A stretch of 64,000 nucleotides of DNA from Plasticicumulans acidivorans (lineage in GTDB: Bacteria > Pseudomonadota > Gammaproteobacteria > Competibacterales > Competibacteraceae). This document shows positions 10,525 to 18,351 of the stretch, piece by piece. The translations under genes were made by a program, and so were the position numbers. The DNA lies in NCBI RefSeq assembly GCF_003182095.1, contig NZ_QGTJ01000006.1:1-64000 (forward strand), read 5' to 3'. The notes under the pieces were generated by a model. That model was not told the DNA's origin and ran no database searches. It was given only the letters and a program-made list of their open reading frames with translations. Position 1 is the first letter of the stretch. Each line of letters starts with the position of its first letter.

Positions 10525-10761
10525 TCAGGCGGCCGGGCTGCCCTCGGCCAGGGTGGCTTCGAGCGCATCGGCGGCTTCGACGATGGCCTGCCAGTTCAGG
10601 CGGGCTTCGTCGTCGGCGGGCGTGGTGCGTTCGATCCAGGCGCGGGCGGTGGCCAGCGAGCTGCGGGCGTCGTCCTCGGCCTTGGCCAGCAGCGTGGCGC
10701 TGCCGAGCTTGCGGGCACCGCTCAGGCGCCGGGTCGCGTTGATGATGCCGCGGGTTTTCAT
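10525..10761 (-). CDS. small uncharacterised protein of the vnf island
   Basis: A 78-residue protein, basic at the N-terminus (MKTRGIINATRRLSGARKLG) and acidic, helix-prone and Ala-rich after that (AKAEDDARSSLATARAWIERT, ADALEATLAEGSPAA). Codon use is typical of the neighbours, with GC-rich third positions throughout, which supports a real gene. It runs against the surrounding operons, and its 5' end faces the VnfA-type sites at 10901-10944. I recognise no family. A small regulator or assembly factor is possible but unsupported. Confidence 0.6.
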   Translation of the reverse strand: MKTRGIINATRRLSGARKLGSATLLAKAEDDARSSLATARAWIERTTPADDEARLNWQAIVEAADALEATLAEGSPAA

Positions 10762-10900
10762 GGACAGGGTCCTCGTGGCGGAAGGGAGTCGGCTCACGGC
10801 GCGGGCCGTGACGGCCGGGGAGGGGGAATGCCAGCGCCGTGCCGGATTGCCATTCGGGCCGCCGGGCGCCGGTTTTGCGGCGTCGGCGGCGGGCCGGCCG

Positions 10901-10944
10901 GTTCGTCGCGGTACGCCGGCGGCCACAAGTGTTCCGCACGGAAC
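10901..10944 (+). promoter_or_regulatory. VnfA-type enhancer pair upstream of the five-gene operon
   Basis: GTTC-gtcgcg-GTAC at 10901-10914 and GTTC-cgcacg-GAAC at 10931-10944 lie 30 bp apart. The second sits in a palindrome TGTTCCG-CA-CGGAACA. The second dyad ends 68 bp before the -24 element at 11012, the same distance as at the importer promoter. The rest of the 315-bp gap 10762-11076 holds no gene. The small minus-strand gene at 10525 could share this control region. Confidence 0.7.
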
Positions 10945-11011
10945 AGTTGCCGGCGCCTGCCCGGCCGCCGCCGGCCTGCTGCAGCGCGTCAGCGCGGGCT
11001 CGTTGCGGCCT

Positions 11012-11027
11012 TGGCCCGAATCTCGCT
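11012..11027 (+). promoter_or_regulatory. sigma-54-type promoter of the five-gene operon
   Basis: TGGCCCG-AATC-TCGCT matches the -24/-12 pattern with exact spacing, and 15 of 16 bases equal the element at 7470. It is 50 bp upstream of the first start codon, again as at the importer. Confidence 0.7.
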
Positions 11028-11076
11028 GTAGCCCGGATGAGCCGGCGCATCTGTGCCCTGGCTGAAAGGAGGCACC

Positions 11077-12144
11077 GTGACTCGATCCCATCCGCAGGCC
11101 GCGCCCGGCGCCCGCCACGGCAGCACGCTGCCGGTGGCTGAGCGGCTCGGCGAACTCGATTTGCTCGGCCGCATGCCGATTCCGCTGCGCCGTGCCTTCA
11201 AGGCCGGCATCGACCAGACCGTCGCCGCGGCCCGGGCCGCCGAGGGGTACACGCTCGACTGCTGCTGCCTCGGCGGCGGCGAGTGGTACAGCCCGTTCGA
11301 TACGCTGGCGACGACGCGCGATCCCGGGCAGCTGCCGGGCATGCTGGTGTCGACGATCTACCACGACATCCTCGCGCCGAGTCTGCTCGAACACTACGCG
11401 CCGGCCACCGATGCGCCACCGCCACCGGCGATGCATCCGGCCTGCGTCGAGGCCGGTCTCGCCGATCCGCTCGGCGTGTTCCAGGTGTTCTCGGCGATTC
11501 CCTTCGTCTGGCTGGTCGATCACAAGCGCCTCAAGGGGCGGCCGGCACCGCGGGTGTGGCGCGATCTGCTCGACCCGTGCTGGCACAACGAGATCGTCTT
11601 CGGCGGCTGGCGGCCGAATCCGCGGGTGCCGTACCAGGACTACAACGGCTACCTGCTGCTCGCGCTGCAGCGCGAATTCGGCCATGACGGCCTGAGCGCC
11701 TTTGCCGCCAACGTCCGCCACCTGCAGCACAACGTGCGCACCGCCACCCAGGCCGGTTCCAACAGTCGTGACGTCGGCGCCATCGCCGTGCTGCCCTGGC
11801 TGCAGGCCGAACTGTGCCCGCGGCGCGAGCGCACCGCCGTGCTCTGGCCGCAGGACGGCGCGCTGGTGATGCCGATCGGCTACATGCTGCAGGCCGCACA
11901 GCGCCGGCGCCTGGCGCCGCTGGTCGATTACCTCAGCGGCAGCGCACTCGGCGAAGTGCTGGCGCGCAACTGCTATCCGCCGGTCAACGCCGCCGTCGCC
12001 GGAGCCTTCCCGGCCGGGGCGCGGCTGAAGTGGCCGGGCTGGGACTACTTCCGCAGCCACGACGTCGCCGCCGAACAGCGCGCCGCGGCCGATTTCTTCT
12101 TCGCAGCCAGCAACGCCAGGGAGGCGGTAAGCGCATGCAACTGA
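11077..12144 (+). CDS. signal-less solute-binding-like protein, first gene of the vnf-linked five-gene operon
   Basis: A 355-residue protein resembling type 2 extracellular solute-binding proteins of ABC importers (IYHDILAPSLLEHYAP, GGWRPNPRVPYQDYNGYLLLALQ, GSNSRDVGAIAVLPWLQ). It has no signal peptide: the N-terminus is polar and charged, so it should stay in the cytoplasm. A Cys-rich spot LDCCCLGGGEWY lies near residue 62. The GTG at 11077 has a perfect AGGAGG at 11067-11072. It overlaps the next gene by 10 bp. No permease follows, so transport is unlikely. It may bind a metal, metal cluster or small ligand inside the cell, which is inference. Confidence 0.7.
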   Translation: MTRSHPQAAPGARHGSTLPVAERLGELDLLGRMPIPLRRAFKAGIDQTVAAARAAEGYTLDCCCLGGGEWYSPFDTLATTRDPGQLPGMLVSTIYHDILAPSLLEHYAPATDAPPPPAMHPACVEAGLADPLGVFQVFSAIPFVWLVDHKRLKGRPAPRVWRDLLDPCWHNEIVFGGWRPNPRVPYQDYNGYLLLALQREFGHDGLSAFAANVRHLQHNVRTATQAGSNSRDVGAIAVLPWLQAELCPRRERTAVLWPQDGALVMPIGYMLQAAQRRRLAPLVDYLSGSALGEVLARNCYPPVNAAVAGAFPAGARLKWPGWDYFRSHDVAAEQRAAADFFFAASNAREAVSACN

Positions 12145-12839
12145 TCACGGTGGCCGGTTCGCCGTCTGTCGGCAAAACCTCGGTGATCCTGCGGGTGGCC
12201 GAACTGCTGCGGCAGTCCGGGCTGAAGGTCGGCGTCGCCAAGTTCGACGCGCTGTCGACCGTCGACGACGAGCTCTATGCGCAGAAGGGCATTCCGGTGG
12301 CAGTCGGCCTGGCCGGTTCGCTGTGCCCGGATCATTACTTCGTTTCCAACGTCGAGGACTGTCTGGCCTGGGGCGAGCGCCAGGGCTTCGACCTGCTGAT
12401 CAGCGAGAGCGCCGGGCTGTGCAACCGCTGCTCGCCGCACATCGACGGCGTGCTGGCGATCTGCGTGGTCGATGCGCTGGCCGGCGTGCACACGCCGAAA
12501 AAGATCGGGCCGATGCTGCGCCTCGCCGATCTGGTGGTGATCACCAAGGGCGACATCGTCTCGCAGGTCGAGCGCGAGGTGTTCGCCTTCCACGTGCGCT
12601 TGGCCAATCCCGGCGCGCAGGCGCTGTTCTGCAACGGCATCACCGGTCAGGGTGCCACCGACATCGTCCAGCACATCCGCGCCGCGGCACCGACGCCGAG
12701 CCTCGACGGCAGCCGGCTGCGCTTTTCGATGCCGGCGGCGGTGTGCCCGTACTGCGTCGGCGAGACCGCGATCGGTGAAACGCACCAGCGTGGCAACGTC
12801 AAGAAGATGCGCTTCGCCGATCTGGAGGCCGCACGATGA
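12135..12839 (+). CDS. G3E/CobW-HypB-like P-loop GTPase with cysteine motifs
   Basis: A 234-residue GTPase of the metal-chaperone class. The P-loop is AGSPSVGKTS at residues 7-16, a switch-like ESAGLCNRCSPH lies in the middle, and the G4 motif is VVITKGD. Extra cysteine pairs occur in LCNRCSPHIDG and near the C-terminus in CPYCVGETAIG and could bind a metal or Fe-S cluster. Relatives (HypB, UreG, CobW) deliver metals or help cofactor insertion. It overlaps its neighbours on both sides, so the three proteins are probably made in fixed ratio. A role in heterometal handling for the V-nitrogenase is inferred from context. Confidence 0.78.
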   Translation: MQLITVAGSPSVGKTSVILRVAELLRQSGLKVGVAKFDALSTVDDELYAQKGIPVAVGLAGSLCPDHYFVSNVEDCLAWGERQGFDLLISESAGLCNRCSPHIDGVLAICVVDALAGVHTPKKIGPMLRLADLVVITKGDIVSQVEREVFAFHVRLANPGAQALFCNGITGQGATDIVQHIRAAAPTPSLDGSRLRFSMPAAVCPYCVGETAIGETHQRGNVKKMRFADLEAAR

Positions 12840-13849
12840 GCACGGCCCTGGGGACGCTGCCACTCGTCGAGGTACTCGACCGTCATCCGGCGGTCGCCGA
12901 CTTCGTCAAGGTGCTCGGCCTGCCGGCGGCGCCGGCGGCGCTGACGCTGGCGCAATGGCTCGACGAGCTGCCGGACGAGGCCTTCTTCGATGTCGGCATG
13001 GAACGCGGGCAGATGCTCGACCACCTGCAGCGGCTGGTCGAGGAAGTGCGGGCGATGGAAAGCAGCGCCGATGCGCGCATCGACAGCCTGACGCTGATCG
13101 GCGGCCACGATAAGCAGGGGCGCATGGAACTGGTCGAGCTGACCTTCCGTGCCGGCGACATCGTCTGCATCGTCGGCCCGACCGGCTCGGGCAAGAGCCG
13201 CCTGCTCGGCGACATCGAATGCCTGGCGCAGGGCGACACGCCGACCGGGCGGCGGGTGCTGATCAACGGCCGCGAGCCGACGCAGGCACGCCGCTACGCG
13301 CCGGACCGCAAGATGGTGGCGCAGCTGTCGCAGAACATGAACTTCGTCGTCGATCTCTCGGTGCGCGAGTTCATCACCATGCACGCCCGCTGCCGCATGG
13401 TGGTCGAGCCGGCGGGCATGGCCGAGACCGTCATCGCCTGCGCCAACGCGCTGACCGGCGAGAAGTTCGCCCCCGAAGTCTCGGTGACGCAGCTCTCCGG
13501 CGGGCAGACGCGGGCGCTGATGATCGCCGACGCCGCGCTGCTGTCGGCCTCGCCGGTGGTGCTGATCGACGAAATCGAAAACGCCGGCGTCGATCGCAAG
13601 CGGGCGCTGGAACTGCTGGCCGGCGGCGAGAAGATCGTGCTGATCTCCACTCACGATCCGCTGCTGGCGCTGCGCGGCGCCCGGCGCATCGTCATCCGCA
13701 ACGGCGGCATCTCCGAGGTCATCAGCACCAGTGAGCGCGAGCGCGCCAACCTGCAACGCATTGAACAAATCGATGCGATGCTGATGGGCATTCGCGACCG
13801 CCTGCGCGGCGGGCTGCGCATCGAGGAGGAGCTGGAGTGGCCGAATTGA
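12836..13849 (+). CDS. soluble ABC ATPase with N-terminal DUF1858-like domain
   Basis: A 337-residue protein. Residues 7-75 resemble a DUF1858-type domain (PLVEVLDRHPAVADFVKVLGLP). Residues about 85-310 are an ABC ATPase: Walker A GPTGSGKS, signature LSGGQTRAL, Walker B PVVLIDE and the H-loop STHDP. There are no membrane segments and no permease gene nearby, so it resembles soluble ABC ATPases such as SufC that power assembly rather than transport. Its ATG overlaps the GTPase stop (ATGA). With the GTPase and the binding-like protein it may form an ATP/GTP-driven maturation complex. Confidence 0.75.
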   Translation: MSTALGTLPLVEVLDRHPAVADFVKVLGLPAAPAALTLAQWLDELPDEAFFDVGMERGQMLDHLQRLVEEVRAMESSADARIDSLTLIGGHDKQGRMELVELTFRAGDIVCIVGPTGSGKSRLLGDIECLAQGDTPTGRRVLINGREPTQARRYAPDRKMVAQLSQNMNFVVDLSVREFITMHARCRMVVEPAGMAETVIACANALTGEKFAPEVSVTQLSGGQTRALMIADAALLSASPVVLIDEIENAGVDRKRALELLAGGEKIVLISTHDPLLALRGARRIVIRNGGISEVISTSERERANLQRIEQIDAMLMGIRDRLRGGLRIEEELEWPN

Positions 13850-14409
13850 GCCCTGCCGACGACCCGGCGCTGACGCTGCTGCTGACGCGCCGTTCCTGTC
13901 ATGCGCTGGTGGCGCCGGCGCCGGACGATGCCGAACTGGAGCTGATCCTGCGCGCGGCGCTGCGCGCGCCGGACTTTCAGCACCTGCGCCCGTTCCGCTT
14001 CCTCGCCGCCCGCGACGAGGGCCTGCAGCGGCTCGGCGCGGCGCTGCACCGCGCGGCAGTGCGCGGCGAGCGGCCGCAGGCCGAGATCGAGCGCGCACCG
14101 CGCATGCCGCTGCGCGCGCCGCTGGTCATCGTCGTCATCGCCAGTCCGCAGCCGAGCGACATCGTGCCGGTGTTCGATCAGGAACTGTGCGCCGCCAGCT
14201 GCGTGCTGATGATGCAGCTCGCCGCCTGCGCGCTCGGCTACGGCGGCGTCTGGCGTTCCGGCTGGCCGATGCATACGCCGGCGACGGCGCGCGAACTCGG
14301 TCTGGCGGCCGACGAGCGCATCGTCGGTTTTCTCTACCTGGGCACGCCGCGCCAGCCGTTGCCGCCGCCGGCCGCGGAAGACCCCGCGGCCTTCCTGAGC
14401 TGGATCTAG
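13837..14409 (+). CDS. nitroreductase-family flavoprotein
   Basis: A 190-residue protein of the FMN-dependent nitroreductase family, close in size to YdjA. It has the N-terminal LLTRRSCHAL with the RRS motif, the block APDFQHLRPFRFL that contacts FMN, and ACALGYGGVWRSGW. Such enzymes reduce varied substrates with NAD(P)H; the substrate here is unknown. The GTG at 13837 overlaps the ATPase gene by 13 bp. Its place in the operon suggests a redox step in the same pathway. Confidence 0.82.
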   Translation: MAELSPADDPALTLLLTRRSCHALVAPAPDDAELELILRAALRAPDFQHLRPFRFLAARDEGLQRLGAALHRAAVRGERPQAEIERAPRMPLRAPLVIVVIASPQPSDIVPVFDQELCAASCVLMMQLAACALGYGGVWRSGWPMHTPATARELGLAADERIVGFLYLGTPRQPLPPPAAEDPAAFLSWI

Positions 14410-14412
14410 CCG

Positions 14413-15549
14413 ATGGACGGCCTGCGCTGTGGCATCGAGTTCGAATACCTGCTGGTCGATCGCGAAGGACCGCAGGCCGGGCGCATCCGCGACTTCCGCT
14501 CGCTGGACTTTGCGGCGCTGTCGGCGGTGCTCGCCGACAAGCCCGGCTGCGCCGATCCGAGCCTGGCCACCGGCGACATGGGTATCCGCCGCGGCTACTG
14601 GTATCTGGAGGGTGACGAGCGCTTCGCCGCCGACGGCGCGTTCGCGACGCTGGCGGTCAAGGGCGTGGAGATCCGCACGCCGCCGCAGCCGAGCGTCGCG
14701 GCGGCGATCGACAGCCTGCTGACGATCGAGCGCCAGCTCAGCGCGCGGCTGCTGGCGCACGGGCTCGGTCTGGCGGTGGCCGGTTTCAATCCGTGGCTGG
14801 CGCTGTACGAGCCGCAGCCGCCGTTCAATGCCTTCGAGCGTGCGCTGCGCGCCAGCGATCACGAATACGACGGCACCGAGGTTTCGACGCTGAGCTACGG
14901 CCCGGACATCAACCTGTCGCTGGCCGGCTGGGACAGCCCGCGCTGTCTCGACGTCGCCCGCAAGCTCAATCACTACGCGCCGTTCATCGTGCCGTTCAGC
15001 TTCAGCTCGCCACTGCAGGCCGGCTGCCACTGGCTCGGTCTGTCCTACCGCACCTGGGTGCGCTGCCGCTGCCGGCCGGCGGTGAAGTTCTTCGTCGCCG
15101 CCGAGGAGGAGGCCGCGTGGAGCCAACGCTCGACGCTGGCACGACCGGCGCGGCTGGCGGCCGAGGTCGGCCGCATCGAGTTCAAGGCCTTCGACGCCCT
15201 GCTGTCGATGGAGCTGCTCGACGCCTGCTGCCAGCTGCTGCTCGGCCTGTGCCTCGACACCACACTGCCGGCGCGCAGCGAAAGCAGCAACGTCTCGCTG
15301 TACCAGCGTGCCGCGCTCGATGGCTTCGAGGATGAAGACATCTGCGCCGGTGCCACGGCGGTGCTGAATGCCGCCCGCGCGGCCTTGCAGCAGCACGGTG
15401 AGGACGTCGCCGCGCTGGCGCCGCTGTTTGCGCTGCTGGCCGCCCGGCGCACGCCGGCGCATGCGCTGCGCGATACCGCCGCCCGCGGCGCGCCGCCGTA
15501 CCGCAGCGGCGGACTCGGCGAAGCCGGGCCGGCGCACGCCTACCGCTAG
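14413..15549 (+). CDS. GCS2-family carboxylate-amine ligase
   Basis: A 378-residue protein of the glutamate-cysteine ligase family 2. The N-terminal GIEFEYLLVD holds the metal/ATP-binding acidic residues, and the middle has GPDINLSL and FSFSSPLQAGCHWLG. Family members join an amino acid's carboxylate to an amine using ATP, as in glutathione or related thiol synthesis. It starts 3 bp after the nitroreductase and ends the operon. Together with the nitroreductase it points to synthesis or modification of a small molecule, possibly a ligand or thiol linked to cofactor assembly. Substrates cannot be told from sequence. Confidence 0.78.
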   Translation: MDGLRCGIEFEYLLVDREGPQAGRIRDFRSLDFAALSAVLADKPGCADPSLATGDMGIRRGYWYLEGDERFAADGAFATLAVKGVEIRTPPQPSVAAAIDSLLTIERQLSARLLAHGLGLAVAGFNPWLALYEPQPPFNAFERALRASDHEYDGTEVSTLSYGPDINLSLAGWDSPRCLDVARKLNHYAPFIVPFSFSSPLQAGCHWLGLSYRTWVRCRCRPAVKFFVAAEEEAAWSQRSTLARPARLAAEVGRIEFKAFDALLSMELLDACCQLLLGLCLDTTLPARSESSNVSLYQRAALDGFEDEDICAGATAVLNAARAALQQHGEDVAALAPLFALLAARRTPAHALRDTAARGAPPYRSGGLGEAGPAHAYR

Positions 15550-15585
15550 CCGCCGGCGGCGCGCTCCGGCGCCGCCCTGATATGC

Positions 15586-15613
15586 GCCGGCTGATAAGGG
15601 TTATCCAGCCGGC
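15586..15613. repeat. imperfect inverted repeat after the five-gene operon
   Basis: GCCGGCTGATAA and TTATCCAGCCGGC form a 12-bp stem with one bulge around GGG. It has no T-run, so it may be a weak terminator or an operator for uraH-puuD, 80 bp downstream. It marks the right border of the vnf island. Confidence 0.4.
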
Positions 15614-15693
15614 CCGGCAGCGCCATCGGCATACTCGTCTGCCAGGCACCGCTGGCGGTGCCGCCGCTTGCGCCGCTTTCAGGAGAACCGCCG

Positions 15694-16044
15694 ATGGGCC
15701 GTCTGACCACCCATGTCCTCGATACCGCGCACGGTTGCCCCGGCGCCGGTATTTTGATCGAACTCTACGCACTCGATCCGCAACGCGCGCGGCTGGCGCG
15801 GCTGACGACCAATGCCGACGGCCGCACCGACGCGCCGCTGCTGGCCGACGCCGAGCTGCGCTGCGGTCGCTACGAGCTGGTGTTCCAGGCCGGGGCGTAC
15901 TTCGCGGCGCGCGGGCTGGCGCTGGCCGAGCCAGCTTTCGTCGATGAGGTGGTGCTGCGTTTCGGCATCAGCGACGTGCACGCGCATTACCACGTGCCGC
16001 TGCTGGTTTCGCCGTACAGCTACTCGACCTACCGCGGCAGCTAG
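15694..16044 (+). CDS. uraH: 5-hydroxyisourate hydrolase
   Basis: A 116-residue transthyretin-like enzyme that hydrolyses 5-hydroxyisourate in urate breakdown. Signature parts are visible: LTTHVLDTAHGCPGAGI at the N-terminus with the catalytic His, LTTNADGRTDAPL in the middle, and the C-terminal YHVPLLVSPYSYSTYRGS tetrapeptide region. The length is typical. It has AGGAG just before the ATG and is followed 9 bp later by the urate oxidase-type puuD, so the two act in consecutive steps. Confidence 0.95.
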   Translation: MGRLTTHVLDTAHGCPGAGILIELYALDPQRARLARLTTNADGRTDAPLLADAELRCGRYELVFQAGAYFAARGLALAEPAFVDEVVLRFGISDVHAHYHVPLLVSPYSYSTYRGS

Positions 16045-16053
16045 GGGGCGACG

Positions 16054-17256
16054 ATGGAAGGCTATATCGTCGAATGGCTGAACCTGCTGCTGCGCTGGTT
16101 TCACGTGATCGTCGCCATCGCCTGGATCGGCGAGTCGTTTCACTTCGTCGCGGTCGACAACAGCCTGACGCCGCCGGCGGACGAGGACTCCCGGCGCCAG
16201 GGCGTCGGCGGTGAGTACTGGTGCGTGCACGGCGGCGGTTTTTACCAGTTTCGCAAGTTCAAGATCGCGCCGAAGGCGCTGCCGGGAGCGCTGCACTGGT
16301 CGTTCATCCCGTCCTACAGCACCGCGCTGTCGGGGCTGACGCTGATCGCCGTGCTCTATTACTGGGGCGCCGACAGCTACCTGATCGACCGCAACGTGCT
16401 CGACATCCCCGGCTGGGCCGGCGTGCTGATCGGCATCGGTTTTCTCGCCGGCGGCTGGCTGGTCTACGACTTCCTGTGCAGATCGCCGCTCGGCCGCGAC
16501 GATCGCCTGCTCGGCATCGCCGTCGCCGCCTACTGTGCCGTCGCCGCCTTCGCGCTGTGCCACGTGTTCAGCGGCCGCGGTGCTTTCCTGCACTTTGGCG
16601 GCATGCTGGCGCTGATCATGTCGGCGAACGTGTTCTTCGTGATCATTCCCGGCCAGAAAAAGATGGTCGCGCAGCAGCTCGCCGGACGCACGCCGGACCC
16701 GGCGCCGGGCCTGCGCGGCAAGCAACGCAGCGTGCACAACACCTATTTCACGCTGCCGGTGCTGTTCGCGATGCTGAGCAACCACTACGCCTTTCTCTAC
16801 GGCGCCGAGTGGAACTGGCTGGTGCTGCTGGCCATCGCCGTGGCCGGCGCGCTGATCCGCCACTTCTTCGTCATGCGCCATCGCGGTCAGCGTCAGTGGT
16901 GGGCGATCGCCGTCGGCCTCGCGCTGCTCGCCGGCGTGTTCGCCGCCCTGCAGCCGCCGCCGCCGAAGCAGATCGCCGGCGTCAGCAGCGCCGAGCTGTT
17001 CGCCCGTGCCGAGCGCGTCGTCAATGCCCGCTGCGTGCAGTGCCACGCCGCCAGGCCCTCGGCACAGTTCGGTTTTCCGGCGCCGCCGAAGGGCATCGCG
17101 CTGGATACGCCGGCGCTGCTGCGTGCCAATGCGCAGGGCGTTTACCAGCAGGCGGTGGTCGCCAAGGCGATGCCGCTCGGCAATCTGACGGCGATCACCG
17201 ATGAGGAGCGCCATCAGCTCGCGCAATGGTTCGAGGCCGGCGCGCCGATGAACTGA
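16054..17256 (+). CDS. puuD: membrane urate hydroxylase PuuD with cytochrome c domain
   Basis: A 400-residue protein. The first about 310 residues form a multi-spanning domain of urate hydroxylase type, starting LLLRWFHVIVAIAWIGESFHFVAVD. A C-terminal cytochrome c domain carries the heme site CVQCH and a distal Met in AMPLG. It oxidises urate to 5-hydroxyisourate and passes electrons to the respiratory chain instead of making peroxide. The pairing with uraH supports this; the next enzyme, OHCU decarboxylase, is not in the window. Confidence 0.94.
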   Translation: MEGYIVEWLNLLLRWFHVIVAIAWIGESFHFVAVDNSLTPPADEDSRRQGVGGEYWCVHGGGFYQFRKFKIAPKALPGALHWSFIPSYSTALSGLTLIAVLYYWGADSYLIDRNVLDIPGWAGVLIGIGFLAGGWLVYDFLCRSPLGRDDRLLGIAVAAYCAVAAFALCHVFSGRGAFLHFGGMLALIMSANVFFVIIPGQKKMVAQQLAGRTPDPAPGLRGKQRSVHNTYFTLPVLFAMLSNHYAFLYGAEWNWLVLLAIAVAGALIRHFFVMRHRGQRQWWAIAVGLALLAGVFAALQPPPPKQIAGVSSAELFARAERVVNARCVQCHAARPSAQFGFPAPPKGIALDTPALLRANAQGVYQQAVVAKAMPLGNLTAITDEERHQLAQWFEAGAPMN

Positions 17257-17308
17257 AGCCGCGCCGGCATCCGGGTTTCGGGGATCTCTGGCGGGGTCCG
17301 TGATAGTG

Positions 17309-17344
17309 CCGCCGCCGTCGCGGGGAGACGGCGGCGGTTTTTTC
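17309..17344 (+). terminator. puuD: rho-independent terminator after puuD
   Basis: An 11-bp GC stem (CCGCCGCCGTC / GACGGCGGCGG) with a 7-nt loop is followed by six T. Confidence 0.85.
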
Positions 17345-17442
17345 GTGGCACTGTCGCCGAGTCGCCGGCGGGCGCTACCCGTTGCCCGCCGGCTCTGTCA
17401 AAGTTACCGGTTTCCCCCGACCCGGATCGTCCGGCCGTAACG

Positions 17443-18309
17443 ATGAAGACCCCGAAAAGAATCCAGCCCCTGATTGACGACGGCCTCGTCGATGAGGTCA
17501 TCCGGCCGCTCAAAAGCGGCAAGGAAGCCGCGGTGTACGTGGTGCGCTGCGGCACCGAGATCCGTTGCGCCAAGGTTTACAAGGAACCCGACAAGCGCAG
17601 TTTTCGCCAGAGCGTGCTCTATCAGGAAGGGCGCAAGGTCCGCAACACGCGCCAGGCGCGGGCGATGGCGAAGGGCAGCCGCTACGGGCGCCAGGAGCAG
17701 GAGACGGCGTGGCTCAACGCCGAGGTCGACGCGCTGTACCGCCTGGCCGCGGCTGGCGTGCGCGTACCGCAGCCGTATGGTTTTTATGACGGTGTGCTGC
17801 TGATGGAGCTGGTCGCCGATGCCGAGGGCAGTGCCGCGCCGCGGCTCGGCGACGTCGTGCTGAGTCCCGATCATGCCCGCACGCACCACGCCACGCTGAT
17901 CCGCCAGATCGTGCGCATGCTCTGCGCCGGTCTGGTCCACGGCGATCTGTCCGAATACAACGTGCTGCTCGCCGCCGACGGGCCGGTGATCATCGATCTG
18001 CCGCAGGCGGTCGACGCCGCCGGCAACAACAATGCCCGCTTCATGCTCGAACGCGACGTGGCCAATATGGCCGCCTGCCTCGGCCGCTTTGCGCCGGAGC
18101 TGCTGGATACCGACTACAGCCGCGAGATGTGGACGCTCTACGAAGCCGGTGAACTGCTGCCGCACAGCGAGCTGAGCGGCGTCTTCGTGCTGGAGACGGC
18201 GCCTGCGGATGTCGGCGACGTGCTCGCCGTCATCGACGCCGCGCGCGAGGAGCACGCCGCCCGCCAGCGCGGTCGCACCGAGGCGGCGCAGCCGGACGAC
18301 GAGTTCTGA
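17443..18309 (+). CDS. RIO-type serine protein kinase
   Basis: A 288-residue RIO1-like kinase. It has the phosphate-loop region LKSGKEAAVYVV, the ATP-binding Lys in CAKVYKEP, the catalytic loop HGDLSEYNVLL and the metal-binding IIDLPQAVD. RIO kinases are universal in archaea and eukaryotes, where they act in small-subunit ribosome maturation. They are scattered in proteobacteria with unknown targets. It stands alone between puuD and the convergent marC, and its substrates are unknown. Confidence 0.92.
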   Translation: MKTPKRIQPLIDDGLVDEVIRPLKSGKEAAVYVVRCGTEIRCAKVYKEPDKRSFRQSVLYQEGRKVRNTRQARAMAKGSRYGRQEQETAWLNAEVDALYRLAAAGVRVPQPYGFYDGVLLMELVADAEGSAAPRLGDVVLSPDHARTHHATLIRQIVRMLCAGLVHGDLSEYNVLLAADGPVIIDLPQAVDAAGNNNARFMLERDVANMAACLGRFAPELLDTDYSREMWTLYEAGELLPHSELSGVFVLETAPADVGDVLAVIDAAREEHAARQRGRTEAAQPDDEF

Positions 18310-18351
18310 GGGCTCACGCCGGCCGTCGCGGCGCGTGTTCCGCACCCGGTC

